Source: Bradyrhizobium arachidis
GTDB taxonomy: Bacteria > Pseudomonadota > Alphaproteobacteria > Rhizobiales > Xanthobacteraceae
DNA: 64,000 nt
NCBI RefSeq assembly: GCF_015291705.1
Contig: NZ_CP030050.1
Coordinates: 9,673,001-9,737,000, forward strand
Reading direction: 5' to 3'
Positions 55,159 through 63,975 of this stretch are shown here, one piece after another. Below the pieces are notes generated by a model. That model searched no databases. It was not told where the DNA came from and saw only the letters and a program-made list of their open reading frames with translations. The position numbers and the translations under genes are program-made. Numbering within the stretch: the stretch's first letter is position 1; every line of letters starts with the position of its first letter.

Positions 55159-55980
55159 ATGGCACGCGCGAGCAATCTCGTCATCGGAACCGCGACGCTG
55201 GCGGTGATCGCCGTGGCGTTCGGCGGCCTGCTCGGCGTGCAAAAGTGGCGCACGATCCAGAGCCGGAGCCAATTGCGCGTCGTGTTCGAGGGCGGCTCCG
55301 CCAGCGGGCTGCGCCGCGGCGGGCCGGTGAATTTCGACGGCGTGCCTGCGGGCCAGATCCTGTCGATCAAGCTGGACAGTCCGCGCCGGATCGTGGCGCT
55401 GGTGATGCTCGACAACGCCGCGCCGATCCGCAAGGACACCGTCGCCGGCATCGAGTTCCAGGGCCTCACCGGCGTTGCCGCGATCTCGCTGGTCGGAGGC
55501 GCGCCCTCGGCCCCACCCGTGCCGCTGGACTCGGACGGCATCCCCGTGCTGACCGCCGATCTCAGCGATGCCGAATCCATCGTTGAGACCCTGCACAGTG
55601 TCGACCGCACCATCGTGAGCAACGCCCCCGCGATCAAGGAGGGCCTGCGCACGTTCGAGACCAATACCGCCGATCTCCGCAGCAAGGGTGGCGAGATCGA
55701 TTCCGTGATGGCCAAGGTCGACAGCGCCTTTGCGGGATTCGACAAGGCCGTCACCAAGATCGAGGGCGTGGTGCCCGGCTTCGTCGACGGCAAGGCTGAC
55801 GAGCTGTTCGAGAAGGTGCAGGGGCTGCGTGAGCTCGCCGACACCATGCGGAAGAAGTCGGCGAGCTACATCGAGGACATCCGCCGCTCGCTGCTCGACG
55901 TCAGCGAGACCGCCAACAAGATGGCCGGCACCCCCGTCGCACCGCGGCCGCCGCGCCGGCCCGAGCAGCAGAAACGGTGA
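55159..55980 (+). CDS. MCE/MlaD domain protein, orphan
   Basis: A 273-residue protein with an N-terminal TM (about 6-27) and one MCE domain (about 36-115: LRVVFEGGSASGLRRGGPVNFDGVPAGQI, then VAGIEFQGLTGVAAISLVGG). The rest is a long helical, coiled-coil-like stalk (about 140-250) and a proline/arginine-rich tail. MCE proteins form hexameric rings or tubes that move lipids across the periplasm. The usual MlaE permease and MlaF ATPase genes are not adjacent. Confidence 0.85.
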   Translation: MARASNLVIGTATLAVIAVAFGGLLGVQKWRTIQSRSQLRVVFEGGSASGLRRGGPVNFDGVPAGQILSIKLDSPRRIVALVMLDNAAPIRKDTVAGIEFQGLTGVAAISLVGGAPSAPPVPLDSDGIPVLTADLSDAESIVETLHSVDRTIVSNAPAIKEGLRTFETNTADLRSKGGEIDSVMAKVDSAFAGFDKAVTKIEGVVPGFVDGKADELFEKVQGLRELADTMRKKSASYIEDIRRSLLDVSETANKMAGTPVAPRPPRRPEQQKR

Positions 55981-55990
55981 TTCCTCTTAC

Positions 55991-56246
55991 CCTCCCCTGG
56001 AGGGGCAGGGCAATCGCATATGGCTTGCACGATGCGGCGGCATCGGCACTGGGCTCCCTCTCCCGCTTGCGGGAGAGGGTTGGGGAGAGGGTGTCTCCTC
56101 AACGGGATAATCCCCAAGAGGAAAGAGCCCTCACCCGCCGCGCTCTGCGAGCGCGTCGGCCTCTCCCGCAAGCGGGAGAGGCGGAGCAAGCCCGCAGACA
56201 ATTCTCGTGGAATTCACATGCGATTGCCCTACTCCTCCAGGGGAGG
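55991..56246. repeat. Nested composite palindrome filling a convergent gap
   Basis: A 256-base element. Outer arms at 55991-56018 and 56217-56246 (CCTCCCCTGGAGG... and ...CCTCCAGGGGAGG, with AGGGCAATCGCAT / ATGCGATTGCCCT) pair over about 28 bases with few mismatches. Inside, CCTCTCCCGCTTGCGGGAGAGG (56057-56078) and CCTCTCCCGCAAGCGGGAGAGG (56160-56181) are each self-palindromic and pair with each other. Confidence 0.78.
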
Positions 56247-56279
56247 ATGGCAATCCCGCCGTGGCCTATCGACCTCGCC

Positions 56280-59200
56280 TCACCACGCGTAGCGCACGAG
56301 GCCCTTGCCGGCATAGGAGCGGGTGACGTTGGAGAACTCGCCCTCGAAGGTCGCCGACGCGGACCAGCCGTTCATCCAGTTCATCTGCACTGCCGCCGTC
56401 GTCAGCGCGGAATCGCGCGCCTGCGCGGCGCCGTTGACGACGAAGGCGGAGCCCGGCAGCGTCTGGAACACCGCGCCGACGGCGCGATCCGGATTGTAGT
56501 CATGCGCCCAGGCGAGCCGGCCACGCAAGGTCATCAGCCCGCCGGCCGCGGCAAACGACTGGTCGGCGCGCAGGCCGAGCTCGGTGCGGGTGCTGGTCAC
56601 ATCCTTGGCGCCATAATTGAGCGCGAAGGTGTTGTTGCCGACCACGGCGAATTCCGAATAGTTCGGAAGGCTGAACATGGTGGCCTGCAGCGCCGCGTAG
56701 GGCGTGAGGCCGACCCACTGCATGGCATAGCGATAGCCGCCTTCGATGCGGCCCGAGAGGGCGTTGGCATTGAACTGCGCGCGCAGCTGGTCGACGCCGG
56801 CAATTGTGACGATGCGGTTGGTGGTGACGTCCTGCCAGCCATAGGCCAGCGCGGCCGTGATATAGGCCGGTCCCGCCGTGTGACGCACGAAGGCGCCAGC
56901 CTGGAACAGGTCGGAGCGGCCCCAGCCGAGCCCGTTGACGCCAAAGCCCGTGCCGCCGCCAGCAAGCGCAAAGCCGGCGATGGTCGAGGGCGAGAAGCGA
57001 TAATCAAGACCGACCGCGGTGCCATAGATGCTGCTGGTGGTGTTGTTCGAGCCGAGCGCGGTATGGCCGTCGGTCGTCTGCGAGCCGCCGAAGCCGGCCG
57101 CCCAGACGTCCCAGCGCTGCGCGAAGGTCGCAGCCGGCGCCTTGCGGTAGATCGAGGCGAAGGCGTCGCGCGCGTCCCTGCCACGCGCGGCGTAGGCGCT
57201 CGCGTTCGTTTCCTCAGCCAGCGGCGTCGCACCGGGCGCACCGCTGCGTCCCGAGCCGAACACATCGGTCAAGAGGCTCATGAACTGGTTCATCGCGTTG
57301 AACGTGGTCTGCTGCGATCCCGTGGCCGATTCACCGGAGGCCTGGGTGAGCCCAGCCGGCGAGAGATTGGCGAGCGCGACCGGGAGGCTGCCGGTGGTGT
57401 TGAAGATGCGCGTCAGGGCGTTGGCGACATTCTGCTGGTTGATATTGAGGCCGGAGCCGTAGCTCAGCGACAGATCGAGGAAGACGTTGTTCGGATCATA
57501 GCTCAGCACCGCCTTCAGGTTCGACGAGAGCCCGGCAACGACCGGATTGAACGCATCGGGGAGCGTCGTCGCAGTCAGGATCGTGTAGTGCTTTGCGATC
57601 GAGCCGGTTGGGACGACCACGACCGTTGCACCGCCAAGCGTCGCCGTTCCCGTCACCGCCGCAAGGCCGTTGCTGGCGCCCGAGACCTGCACCAGGTAGT
57701 TCGACGCCGACGTGAATGTGAGGTCGCCGGACACGGTGAGCGTGCCGGTCGGATTGCCCGGTGCCAGCGTACCGCCATTGACGGTGGTCGTGCCGACCGT
57801 GCCGACGCCGCCGAAGGTACCACCGCTCGCGACGGTCACGGTGCCGTTGATGGTACCGGCGAGCAGAAGCGTACCTCCGAGCACGTTCCAGTCCTGATTG
57901 CCGGTGCCGGTCACGGTCCAGGTCGAGCTGTCGACCTTGTTGAAGGTCGCAAAGCCGTCGTACTGGAGGAGGCTGCCGATCAGGCTGAGGTCGAACGTGT
58001 CCTTCCCGGTGCCGCCGAGCTGCAAGGTGTCAGTGCCGGCGCCAAGCACCTGACCGTTGATGATGCTGCCCGGGCCGAGCGTCAGCGTGTTCGGGCCGCA
58101 GCTACAGAACTCGATCGCCGCCAGACCGGTCGCGGCGTTGATGGTGCCCGAGTTGAACACGCTTCCGCCGCCGCTCAGGGTGATGCCGATACCGCCGGCC
58201 CCGACGGTGATGGTGCCGGTATTGACGACCTGGTTGGTCGTGCTGAACGAGCTCACGCTGATGCCGACGCCGGTGGCGCCGACGGTGATCGTACCGCCGT
58301 TGGTGACGACATTGGAGTCACCGGCCACGAAAATGGCTTGGGCGAAATCGCCACCCGTAATTCGTCCGTTGTTGGTGATCGTGGCCGACGAACCGGAATA
58401 GGCGATGCCCGCACCGCCCACGCCGACATTGATCGTGCCGCTCTGGCTGATGATGGCCCGATCACCCGACACAGAAATGCCGGCCGATGCGGTATCCCCC
58501 GCCGTAATCGTACCGCCGTTGGTTATCTTGACATCATCGCCGAGCGCGGCGATGCCAACGCCAATATCGCCGGCCGTGATTGAGCCAAAATTGCTGACGG
58601 TCTGGACGTTGCCTTGCAGAAAGATGCCGGCGGCGAACTGCCCGACCGTGATCGTGCCGGTGGCGGTGTTGACGACCGTATTGTTGTTGCTGATCGCCAT
58701 GATGCCGCCGGAGAATCCGGCGGAAGCGCCGACCGTGATCGTGCCGGCATTGGTGATGGTCGCGCCGCCAAACCCAAAAATGCCGCTTGCACCGTCGCCG
58801 CCCGTGATCGTGCCCGTCGCGGCGTTGGTGATCGTGTTGTTCTGGCCCGAGAAGATGCCCACCCCCGACGCACCGACAGACAGCGCACCGCTGTTGGTGA
58901 CGGTGTTGCTGTCGCCGACCGAGATCGCGGCACCGTTGTCACCTGTCGTGATCGTTCCGGCATTGGCGACGACGTTGTGATCGATCACCTGGATGCCGAG
59001 GCCGTTGTCCAGCACCGTGATGCTGCCGTTGTTGGTCACGGTGTTCGAATTTCCGGCGCCAATGCCGATCAGGCCCGAGCCAGCCGAGAGAGTGCCGTTG
59101 TTAACGACCGTGCTGGTATTGTTGACGCCGATCGAGACCGTCCCGTTATCGTTCACGGTCGCGCCGGAGAGCACGTTGACATTGAGGCTGTCGACCCCGG

Positions 59201-59399
59201 CCCCGGCCTGAAAGCCGTCCGCGTCCGTGCCGCTACATGTAACGGTCTGGCCGCTGGTGGCCGGATCGGGCGCGCAGAGCGCGTTTGCCGGCGTCGTGCA
59301 AAGGCTGAGGCCGACGAAGACCGCCGATACGCTTACAAGCGACGCAGCGACGGATCGGCGCAGTCGATCCTGCCGCCTCCAAAGCCCCTCGCCTTGCAC
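56280..59399 (-). CDS. Autotransporter (type V secretion) with beta-repeat passenger
   Basis: A 1039-residue outer-membrane protein. A long signal peptide (about 1-40, ending TTPANA) is followed by a passenger of short repeats of roughly 25 residues (ITNAGTITVG-like units, about 60-430) forming a predicted beta-helix, then GGTLAPGNPTGTLTVSGDLTF, a PATR-like passenger-associated block. The C-terminal autotransporter barrel spans about 762-1039, starting RWDVWAAGFGGSQ and ending LVRYAW. The start is GTG 59399 behind a G-rich site; a GTTCCC/GGGAAC hairpin (59412-59435) lies just upstream. No protease triad is seen, so an adhesin-like role is likely. Confidence 0.9.
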   Translation of the reverse strand: MQGEGLWRRQDRLRRSVAASLVSVSAVFVGLSLCTTPANALCAPDPATSGQTVTCSGTDADGFQAGAGVDSLNVNVLSGATVNDNGTVSIGVNNTSTVVNNGTLSAGSGLIGIGAGNSNTVTNNGSITVLDNGLGIQVIDHNVVANAGTITTGDNGAAISVGDSNTVTNSGALSVGASGVGIFSGQNNTITNAATGTITGGDGASGIFGFGGATITNAGTITVGASAGFSGGIMAISNNNTVVNTATGTITVGQFAAGIFLQGNVQTVSNFGSITAGDIGVGIAALGDDVKITNGGTITAGDTASAGISVSGDRAIISQSGTINVGVGGAGIAYSGSSATITNNGRITGGDFAQAIFVAGDSNVVTNGGTITVGATGVGISVSSFSTTNQVVNTGTITVGAGGIGITLSGGGSVFNSGTINAATGLAAIEFCSCGPNTLTLGPGSIINGQVLGAGTDTLQLGGTGKDTFDLSLIGSLLQYDGFATFNKVDSSTWTVTGTGNQDWNVLGGTLLLAGTINGTVTVASGGTFGGVGTVGTTTVNGGTLAPGNPTGTLTVSGDLTFTSASNYLVQVSGASNGLAAVTGTATLGGATVVVVPTGSIAKHYTILTATTLPDAFNPVVAGLSSNLKAVLSYDPNNVFLDLSLSYGSGLNINQQNVANALTRIFNTTGSLPVALANLSPAGLTQASGESATGSQQTTFNAMNQFMSLLTDVFGSGRSGAPGATPLAEETNASAYAARGRDARDAFASIYRKAPAATFAQRWDVWAAGFGGSQTTDGHTALGSNNTTSSIYGTAVGLDYRFSPSTIAGFALAGGGTGFGVNGLGWGRSDLFQAGAFVRHTAGPAYITAALAYGWQDVTTNRIVTIAGVDQLRAQFNANALSGRIEGGYRYAMQWVGLTPYAALQATMFSLPNYSEFAVVGNNTFALNYGAKDVTSTRTELGLRADQSFAAAGGLMTLRGRLAWAHDYNPDRAVGAVFQTLPGSAFVVNGAAQARDSALTTAAVQMNWMNGWSASATFEGEFSNVTRSYAGKGLVRYAW

Positions 59400-59650
59400 G
59401 CCACACCCCCCGTTCCCAGCAATTCCGCCGGGAACTTAGGTCATGACGAGGCTCCGTAACACTACGGCAGCGCCAAAATGCGTCCGTTCGCCCCACAACC
59501 GGAGCAGAATCCGGCCGCCATGTTGCAACTGCGCCACGCTTTTGCCGCGCAGAATGATCAATCCGCGCATCTGCAGCCTGTGCCGCCCCGTTGCAGTGTT
59601 GACCGCCGTTCACATGAACCTTGATCGTCCGTGGCTATCACTAGCGCACC

Positions 59651-61153
59651 TCACCCGTAAACGAACGCCTTGTCGTCCAGGTCCGTCTTCGGGATCTCGT
59701 CCTTCTCGGTCCAGTAATCCTGGCTGTGCTGCCATTCCGGCTTGTCGCCGCGCTTCGGCAGCAGGTTCATGTTGCGCATGATGTAGCCGGGGTTGAAGTT
59801 TTCCGGATCGATCCACGGCAGGATCGGCATGTTGTGGTCTTCGGGGCGCAGCCTGACCTCGACCTTCTTCGTACCCTTCGCCTTCATGTGGCCGAGCAGC
59901 CGGCAGACGAAATCGGCGACGAGGTCGACGCGTAGCGTCCAGCTCGCGCGGAAATAGCCGAACACCCAGGCCATGTTCGGCACGCCCGTGAACATCATGC
60001 CGCGATAGGTGACGGTGTCGCCGAAGGCGAGCGGCTTGCCGTCGACCTCGAAGGCGATGTCGCCGAGTGCCGAGAGATTGAAGCCGGTCGCCGTGACGAT
60101 GATATCGGCCTCCAGCAGCTTGCCCGATTTCAGCTGAATGCCGTTCTCTACGAAGCATTCGATCTCGTCGGTGACGACGGAAGCCTTGCCGCTGGCAATG
60201 CCCTTGAACAGATCGGCATCCGGCACGAAGGCGATGCGCTGCCGCCACGGCCGATAGGTCGGCGTGAAATGTGTCTCGACATCGTAGTCGGGGCCGAGCA
60301 CCGCGCTGATCTGGCCGATCAGGTCCTTCTTCACCTGCTCGGGCTTGGAGATGCAGAGCTTCGTGAACGCGTCCTGCTCGAACAGGATCTTGCGGCGGAC
60401 GATCTCGTGAATCCAGGTCTCGTCGACCTGAAGCCGTCGCAGCTCCTCGGCGATCTCGATGGCGTTGCGGCCGAGCCGGAAATAGGTCGGCGAACGCTGC
60501 AGCATGGTGACATGCGCGCATGCGTCGGCGATGTTCGGCACCAGCGTCGCCGCGGTCGCACCGGAGCCGATCACGACCACCTTCTTGTTCGCGAGATCGA
60601 TATCGTCAGGCCAGGTCTGCGGATGGACGATGCGGCCCTTGAAGCGGTCCATGCCCTTCCATTCCGGTGTGTAGCCTTCGGAATGGCGATAATAACCTTG
60701 GCACATCCAGAGAAAATTCGCGGTGAAGGTCTTTGCCTCGCCCGTATCGGTCGTCGTCGCCTCGATGGTCCAGAGATTCTGTTCGCTCGACCAGCTCGCG
60801 GAGTTGATCTTGTGCTTGTAGCGGATATGCCCGGCGATATCGTTATCGTCGATCACCTCTTTCATGTAGGTGAGGATTTCTTCGGCGGTCGCGATCGGCG
60901 GGCCGACCCAGGGCTTGAAGCTGTAGCCGAAGGTGTGGAGGTCGCTGTCGGAGCGAATGCCGGGATAGCGATGCGTCGACCAGGTGCCGCCGAACGTCTC
61001 TTGCGTTTCCAGGATGACGTAGCTCGTGCCCGGCAGCTGCTTTTCGATGTGATAGGCGCTGCCGATGCCGGAGATGCCGGCACCGACGATCATCACGTCG
61101 AAATGTTCAGAAGCCTGTTTGGCCATGGCGTGACTGCGAACAGCGACATTCAT
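59651..61153 (-). CDS. Flavin-containing monooxygenase, Baeyer-Villiger type
   Basis: A 500-residue FAD/NADPH enzyme. The FAD Rossmann motif is VGAGISGIG (about 23-31), then FGGTWSTHRYPGIRSDSD. The Baeyer-Villiger fingerprint FxGxxxHxxxWP is FKGRIVHPQTWP (171-182), and the NADPH Rossmann motif VIGSGATAAT follows. Such enzymes insert oxygen into ketones or oxidise heteroatoms. The substrate is unknown. ATG 61153 has AGAAG upstream; ATG 61126 (MAKQASEHFD) would also fit. Confidence 0.9.
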   Translation of the reverse strand: MNVAVRSHAMAKQASEHFDVMIVGAGISGIGSAYHIEKQLPGTSYVILETQETFGGTWSTHRYPGIRSDSDLHTFGYSFKPWVGPPIATAEEILTYMKEVIDDNDIAGHIRYKHKINSASWSSEQNLWTIEATTTDTGEAKTFTANFLWMCQGYYRHSEGYTPEWKGMDRFKGRIVHPQTWPDDIDLANKKVVVIGSGATAATLVPNIADACAHVTMLQRSPTYFRLGRNAIEIAEELRRLQVDETWIHEIVRRKILFEQDAFTKLCISKPEQVKKDLIGQISAVLGPDYDVETHFTPTYRPWRQRIAFVPDADLFKGIASGKASVVTDEIECFVENGIQLKSGKLLEADIIVTATGFNLSALGDIAFEVDGKPLAFGDTVTYRGMMFTGVPNMAWVFGYFRASWTLRVDLVADFVCRLLGHMKAKGTKKVEVRLRPEDHNMPILPWIDPENFNPGYIMRNMNLLPKRGDKPEWQHSQDYWTEKDEIPKTDLDDKAFVYG

Positions 61154-61273
61154 TGTTGCTTCTATGCCTTGTCTTTTTCAGGCCGCCTTATTGGCGACGC
61201 GTTTCCTCCGCGACGGGCATGGTCGCCCATCGCGCTTCCGCATTAAAATGACATAGATCAATTCGCGGTCAAA

Positions 61274-62029
61274 CTACAACGCTGCGCCCCAGCTCCGCGC
61301 GGTCTGCAAGATCCAGTCGCGATAGAGCGTGAGCGGCGTGACGCCGGTCAAGCCGCCGCAGCCGGCGGCGCCATTCGGTCCTGTGGACCAGCTGATAAGA
61401 CCGACAAGCACGGGACCACTCGGCTTGTCCTCGAACACGGGACCGCCGGAATCGCCGGTACAGGCGCCGATTCCGTCGCGAACACCGTTGGTTACGGGAT
61501 CGACCAGGCGAATTTGAAGCGTGCCGGGCTGCCCTGTCGCAACGAGACCGGCAACGCGCGTGGCGCCGCCGCTCTTGCCGTCGCCGCGCACGGTGACGCC
61601 GATGCCGGCGATGACGAAGCGGCCGCCGACCTGGATCGGAATATTCGGCGCGCCGACCACGACCGTCGATTTTCCCTTGAGTGGAATATCGAGTTGCAAC
61701 AGCGCCACGTCGGCAGTGGCGCGATGCGCCTGCATCGCCTGCATGTTGAAGCTCGGATGGGTCGCGACGGTGCGCACGTTCAGCAATTGCGGCGCACCGT
61801 CGGTGCCGCGATCGACGATCTTGTAGTCCGCGCCGGGCTGCACGCAATGCGCAACCGTCAGCACGATTTTCGGCGCGATCAGGCTGCCGGTACAGAAATT
61901 GCCGCGCGAGCCGACAATGGTGACGACCGCGCGTGCAACGCCATCGGCCTGCGGCGTGCCGCCGCCGACGATGGCGTGAGCGGGGGTGGCGAGCAGAGCG
62001 GCAATGATGAGGGCTGCGAGCTTCTTCAT
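61274..62029 (-). CDS. Secreted trypsin-like serine protease (S1 family)
   Basis: A 251-residue chymotrypsin-fold protease. The Sec signal MKKLAALIIAALLATPAHA (1-19) ends exactly before IVGGG, the N-terminus that activates S1 proteases. The triad is His61 (TVAHC), Asp107 (ADVALL) and Ser194 (GDSGGPVF); likely disulfides include Cys46-Cys62. The pro-segment usual in zymogens is therefore missing. ATG 62029 was chosen because it gives this signal peptide; the frame is open further upstream but overlaps the divergent gene. It is divergent from the HAD gene. Confidence 0.88.
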   Translation of the reverse strand: MKKLAALIIAALLATPAHAIVGGGTPQADGVARAVVTIVGSRGNFCTGSLIAPKIVLTVAHCVQPGADYKIVDRGTDGAPQLLNVRTVATHPSFNMQAMQAHRATADVALLQLDIPLKGKSTVVVGAPNIPIQVGGRFVIAGIGVTVRGDGKSGGATRVAGLVATGQPGTLQIRLVDPVTNGVRDGIGACTGDSGGPVFEDKPSGPVLVGLISWSTGPNGAAGCGGLTGVTPLTLYRDWILQTARSWGAAL

Positions 62030-62137
62030 GGGAACACGTATTGGAGCGGAGTCGATGCGGGCGCGGATTGCTTCGGACTGGTCCTTGCCGATAACGCATG
62101 CTAGCGCTCTTGGAAAGGAATTGACGAGGGCAGGACA

Positions 62138-62773
62138 GTGGCGATCGAGGCAGTGATCTTTGATTTTGGCGGCGTTTTGACCAGTTCGCCGTTCGAGGCA
62201 TTCACACGGTTCGAGACGGAGCGCGGATTGCCCGCCGACATCATCCGCCGCACCAACGCTGCCAATCACCTGGAAAACGCCTGGGCCAAGTTCGAGCGGG
62301 CCGAGGTCGACATCGACACGTTCGATGCCTTGTTCTCGGAGGAGTCGCGCGCGCTCGGCGCGCAAGTGCGTGGCCGCGACGTGCTGCCGCTGCTCCAGGG
62401 CGATCTGCGCCCCGAGATGGTCGAGGCGCTCAAGCGCATCAAGGCGCAATTCAAGACCGGCTGCATCACCAACAATCTCCCCGCCAACGCCATCGGCAGC
62501 ATGACCGGACGCTCGCTTTACATTGCCGAAGTGATGGTGCTGTTCGACCACGTCATCGAGTCCGCCAAGATCGGCCTGCGCAAGCCCGATCCGCGAATCT
62601 ACGGGATGATGGTGGAGACGCTGAAGGTCGATCCGAAGAAGTGCATTTATCTCGACGATCTCGGCGTCAACCTGAAGCCGGCGCGGGAGATGGGCATGAC
62701 CACGATCAAGGTCACGAGCGGCTCGCAAGCGATCGCGGAGCTCGAGGCGGCGACGGGGTTGAAGCTGAGCTAG
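62138..62773 (+). CDS. HAD-IA family hydrolase
   Basis: A 211-residue haloacid-dehalogenase-type hydrolase. Motif I is IFDFGGVL with the nucleophile Asp9; the second acidic position is Gly11, as in ACAD10/epoxide-hydrolase-N-domain-like members. Motif II is CITNN, motif III the lysine in KIGLRKPDP, and motif IV YLDDLGVNL. The four-helix cap lies between residues 15 and 85. It starts with GTG 62138. The substrate is unknown; mtnA nearby faces the other way. Confidence 0.88.
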   Translation: MAIEAVIFDFGGVLTSSPFEAFTRFETERGLPADIIRRTNAANHLENAWAKFERAEVDIDTFDALFSEESRALGAQVRGRDVLPLLQGDLRPEMVEALKRIKAQFKTGCITNNLPANAIGSMTGRSLYIAEVMVLFDHVIESAKIGLRKPDPRIYGMMVETLKVDPKKCIYLDDLGVNLKPAREMGMTTIKVTSGSQAIAELEAATGLKLS

Positions 62774-62784
62774 CTCGCAAAGAC

Positions 62785-62864
62785 CGTAGGGTGGGCAAAG
62801 CGGAAGCGTGCCCACCACAAGCAGATGGTGGGCACGGCGCTTTCGCGCCTTTGCCCACCCTACG
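62785..62864. repeat. Family B palindromic element, copy 3
   Basis: An 80-base inverted repeat with CGTAGGGTGGGCAAAGCG and CGCCTTTGCCCACCCTACG ends and GTGCCCACCA/TGGTGGGCAC inner arms, filling the gap between the convergent HAD and mtnA genes. Confidence 0.85.
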
Positions 62865-62868
62865 AGAC

Positions 62869-63975
62869 CTATTCCGCCGCAGCAGCAATCCGCTCGGGGA
62901 ACGCAGCAGCCAGCGAAGCTCGATCCGCCTTCAGCACGCCGCGCTCAGTGATCAACCCCGTCACCAGCCGCGCGGGCGTCACGTCGAAGGCATAGTTCGC
63001 CACCGGTGATCCCTCCGGCACGATGCGAACCGTTTCCAGCCTTCCATCCGCGGTGCGGCCGGTCATGTCGGTGACTTCCGTGCCGCTGCGCTGCTCGATC
63101 GGGATGTCTCGGATGCCGTCATCGACGGCGAAATCGATGGTCGGCGACGGCAGCGCGACGTAGAACGGCACGCCGTTGTCGTGCGCGGCGAGCGCCTTCA
63201 AGTATGTGCCGATCTTGTTGCAGACGTCGCCATTGGCGGCGACGCGGTCGGTGCCGACGATGGCGAGATCGACCATGCCGTGCTGCATCAGGTGTCCCCC
63301 GGTGTTGTCGGGGATGACCGTGTGCGGCACGCCGTGATGGCCGAGCTCCCACGCCGTGAGCGAGGCGCCCTGGTTGCGCGGGCGGGTCTCGTCGACCCAG
63401 ACATGGACCTTGATGCCGCGCTCATGCGCGAGATAGATCGGCGCCGTTGCCGTGCCCCAGTCGACGGTCGCGAGCCAGCCGGCATTGCAATGGGTCAGCA
63501 CGTTGACCACTTCGCCCGGTTTCTTCGCCGCGATCGCCTCGATCAGCTTCAGGCCGTTGCCGGCGATGCCGCGGTTGATCTCGACGTCCTGCTCGACGAT
63601 CTCGTCGGCGCGCGCATAGGCGGCTTCCGCCCGCTCGGCCGGATCGATTGGCGCGAGCGTCGCACGCATCTCGTCGAGCGCCCATTTCAGATTGATCGCG
63701 GTCGGCCGCGCCACGACCAGCGTCTCATAGGCGCGCTTCAGGCCGGCGTCGGAGGCGTTCTCGCGCATCGCGAGCGCCATGCCGTAGGCCGCGGTGGCGC
63801 CGATCAGCGGCGCACCGCGCACCAGCATGTCGCGGATGGCGACGGCCGCATCCTCGCACGAGGTCAGCTTCGCAACGACGAACTCATGCGGCAACCGGCG
63901 CTGATCGATCGCACCGACCGACCAGCCATCGCGCTCGCGCCAGATGCTTCGGAAATGCTTGCCGTCGACCTTCAT
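62869..63975 (-). CDS. mtnA: S-methyl-5-thioribose-1-phosphate isomerase
   Basis: A 368-residue enzyme of the methionine salvage pathway that isomerises methylthioribose-1-phosphate to methylthioribulose-1-phosphate. The fold is eIF2B-like. Diagnostic blocks are [21 protein letters not shown], the catalytic cysteine Cys163 in [11 protein letters not shown] and the catalytic aspartate Asp243 in [19 protein letters not shown]. It is full length and starts at ATG 63975, 25 bases from the window end. Other salvage genes, if linked, would lie upstream outside the window. Confidence 0.95.
   Translation of the reverse strand: MKVDGKHFRSIWRERDGWSVGAIDQRRLPHEFVVAKLTSCEDAAVAIRDMLVRGAPLIGATAAYGMALAMRENASDAGLKRAYETLVVARPTAINLKWALDEMRATLAPIDPAERAEAAYARADEIVEQDVEINRGIAGNGLKLIEAIAAKKPGEVVNVLTHCNAGWLATVDWGTATAPIYLAHERGIKVHVWVDETRPRNQGASLTAWELGHHGVPHTVIPDNTGGHLMQHGMVDLAIVGTDRVAANGDVCNKIGTYLKALAAHDNGVPFYVALPSPTIDFAVDDGIRDIPIEQRSGTEVTDMTGRTADGRLETVRIVPEGSPVANYAFDVTPARLVTGLITERGVLKADRASLAAAFPERIAAAAE

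Noticed and set aside
55977..58583. An 868-codon plus-strand frame opposite the autotransporter
   Set aside because: It begins inside the composite palindrome and mirrors the repeat passenger; no recognised domain.
57900..59200. Regularly spaced repeats resembling an array
   Set aside because: They are in-frame coding repeats of an autotransporter passenger with variable units, not CRISPR.
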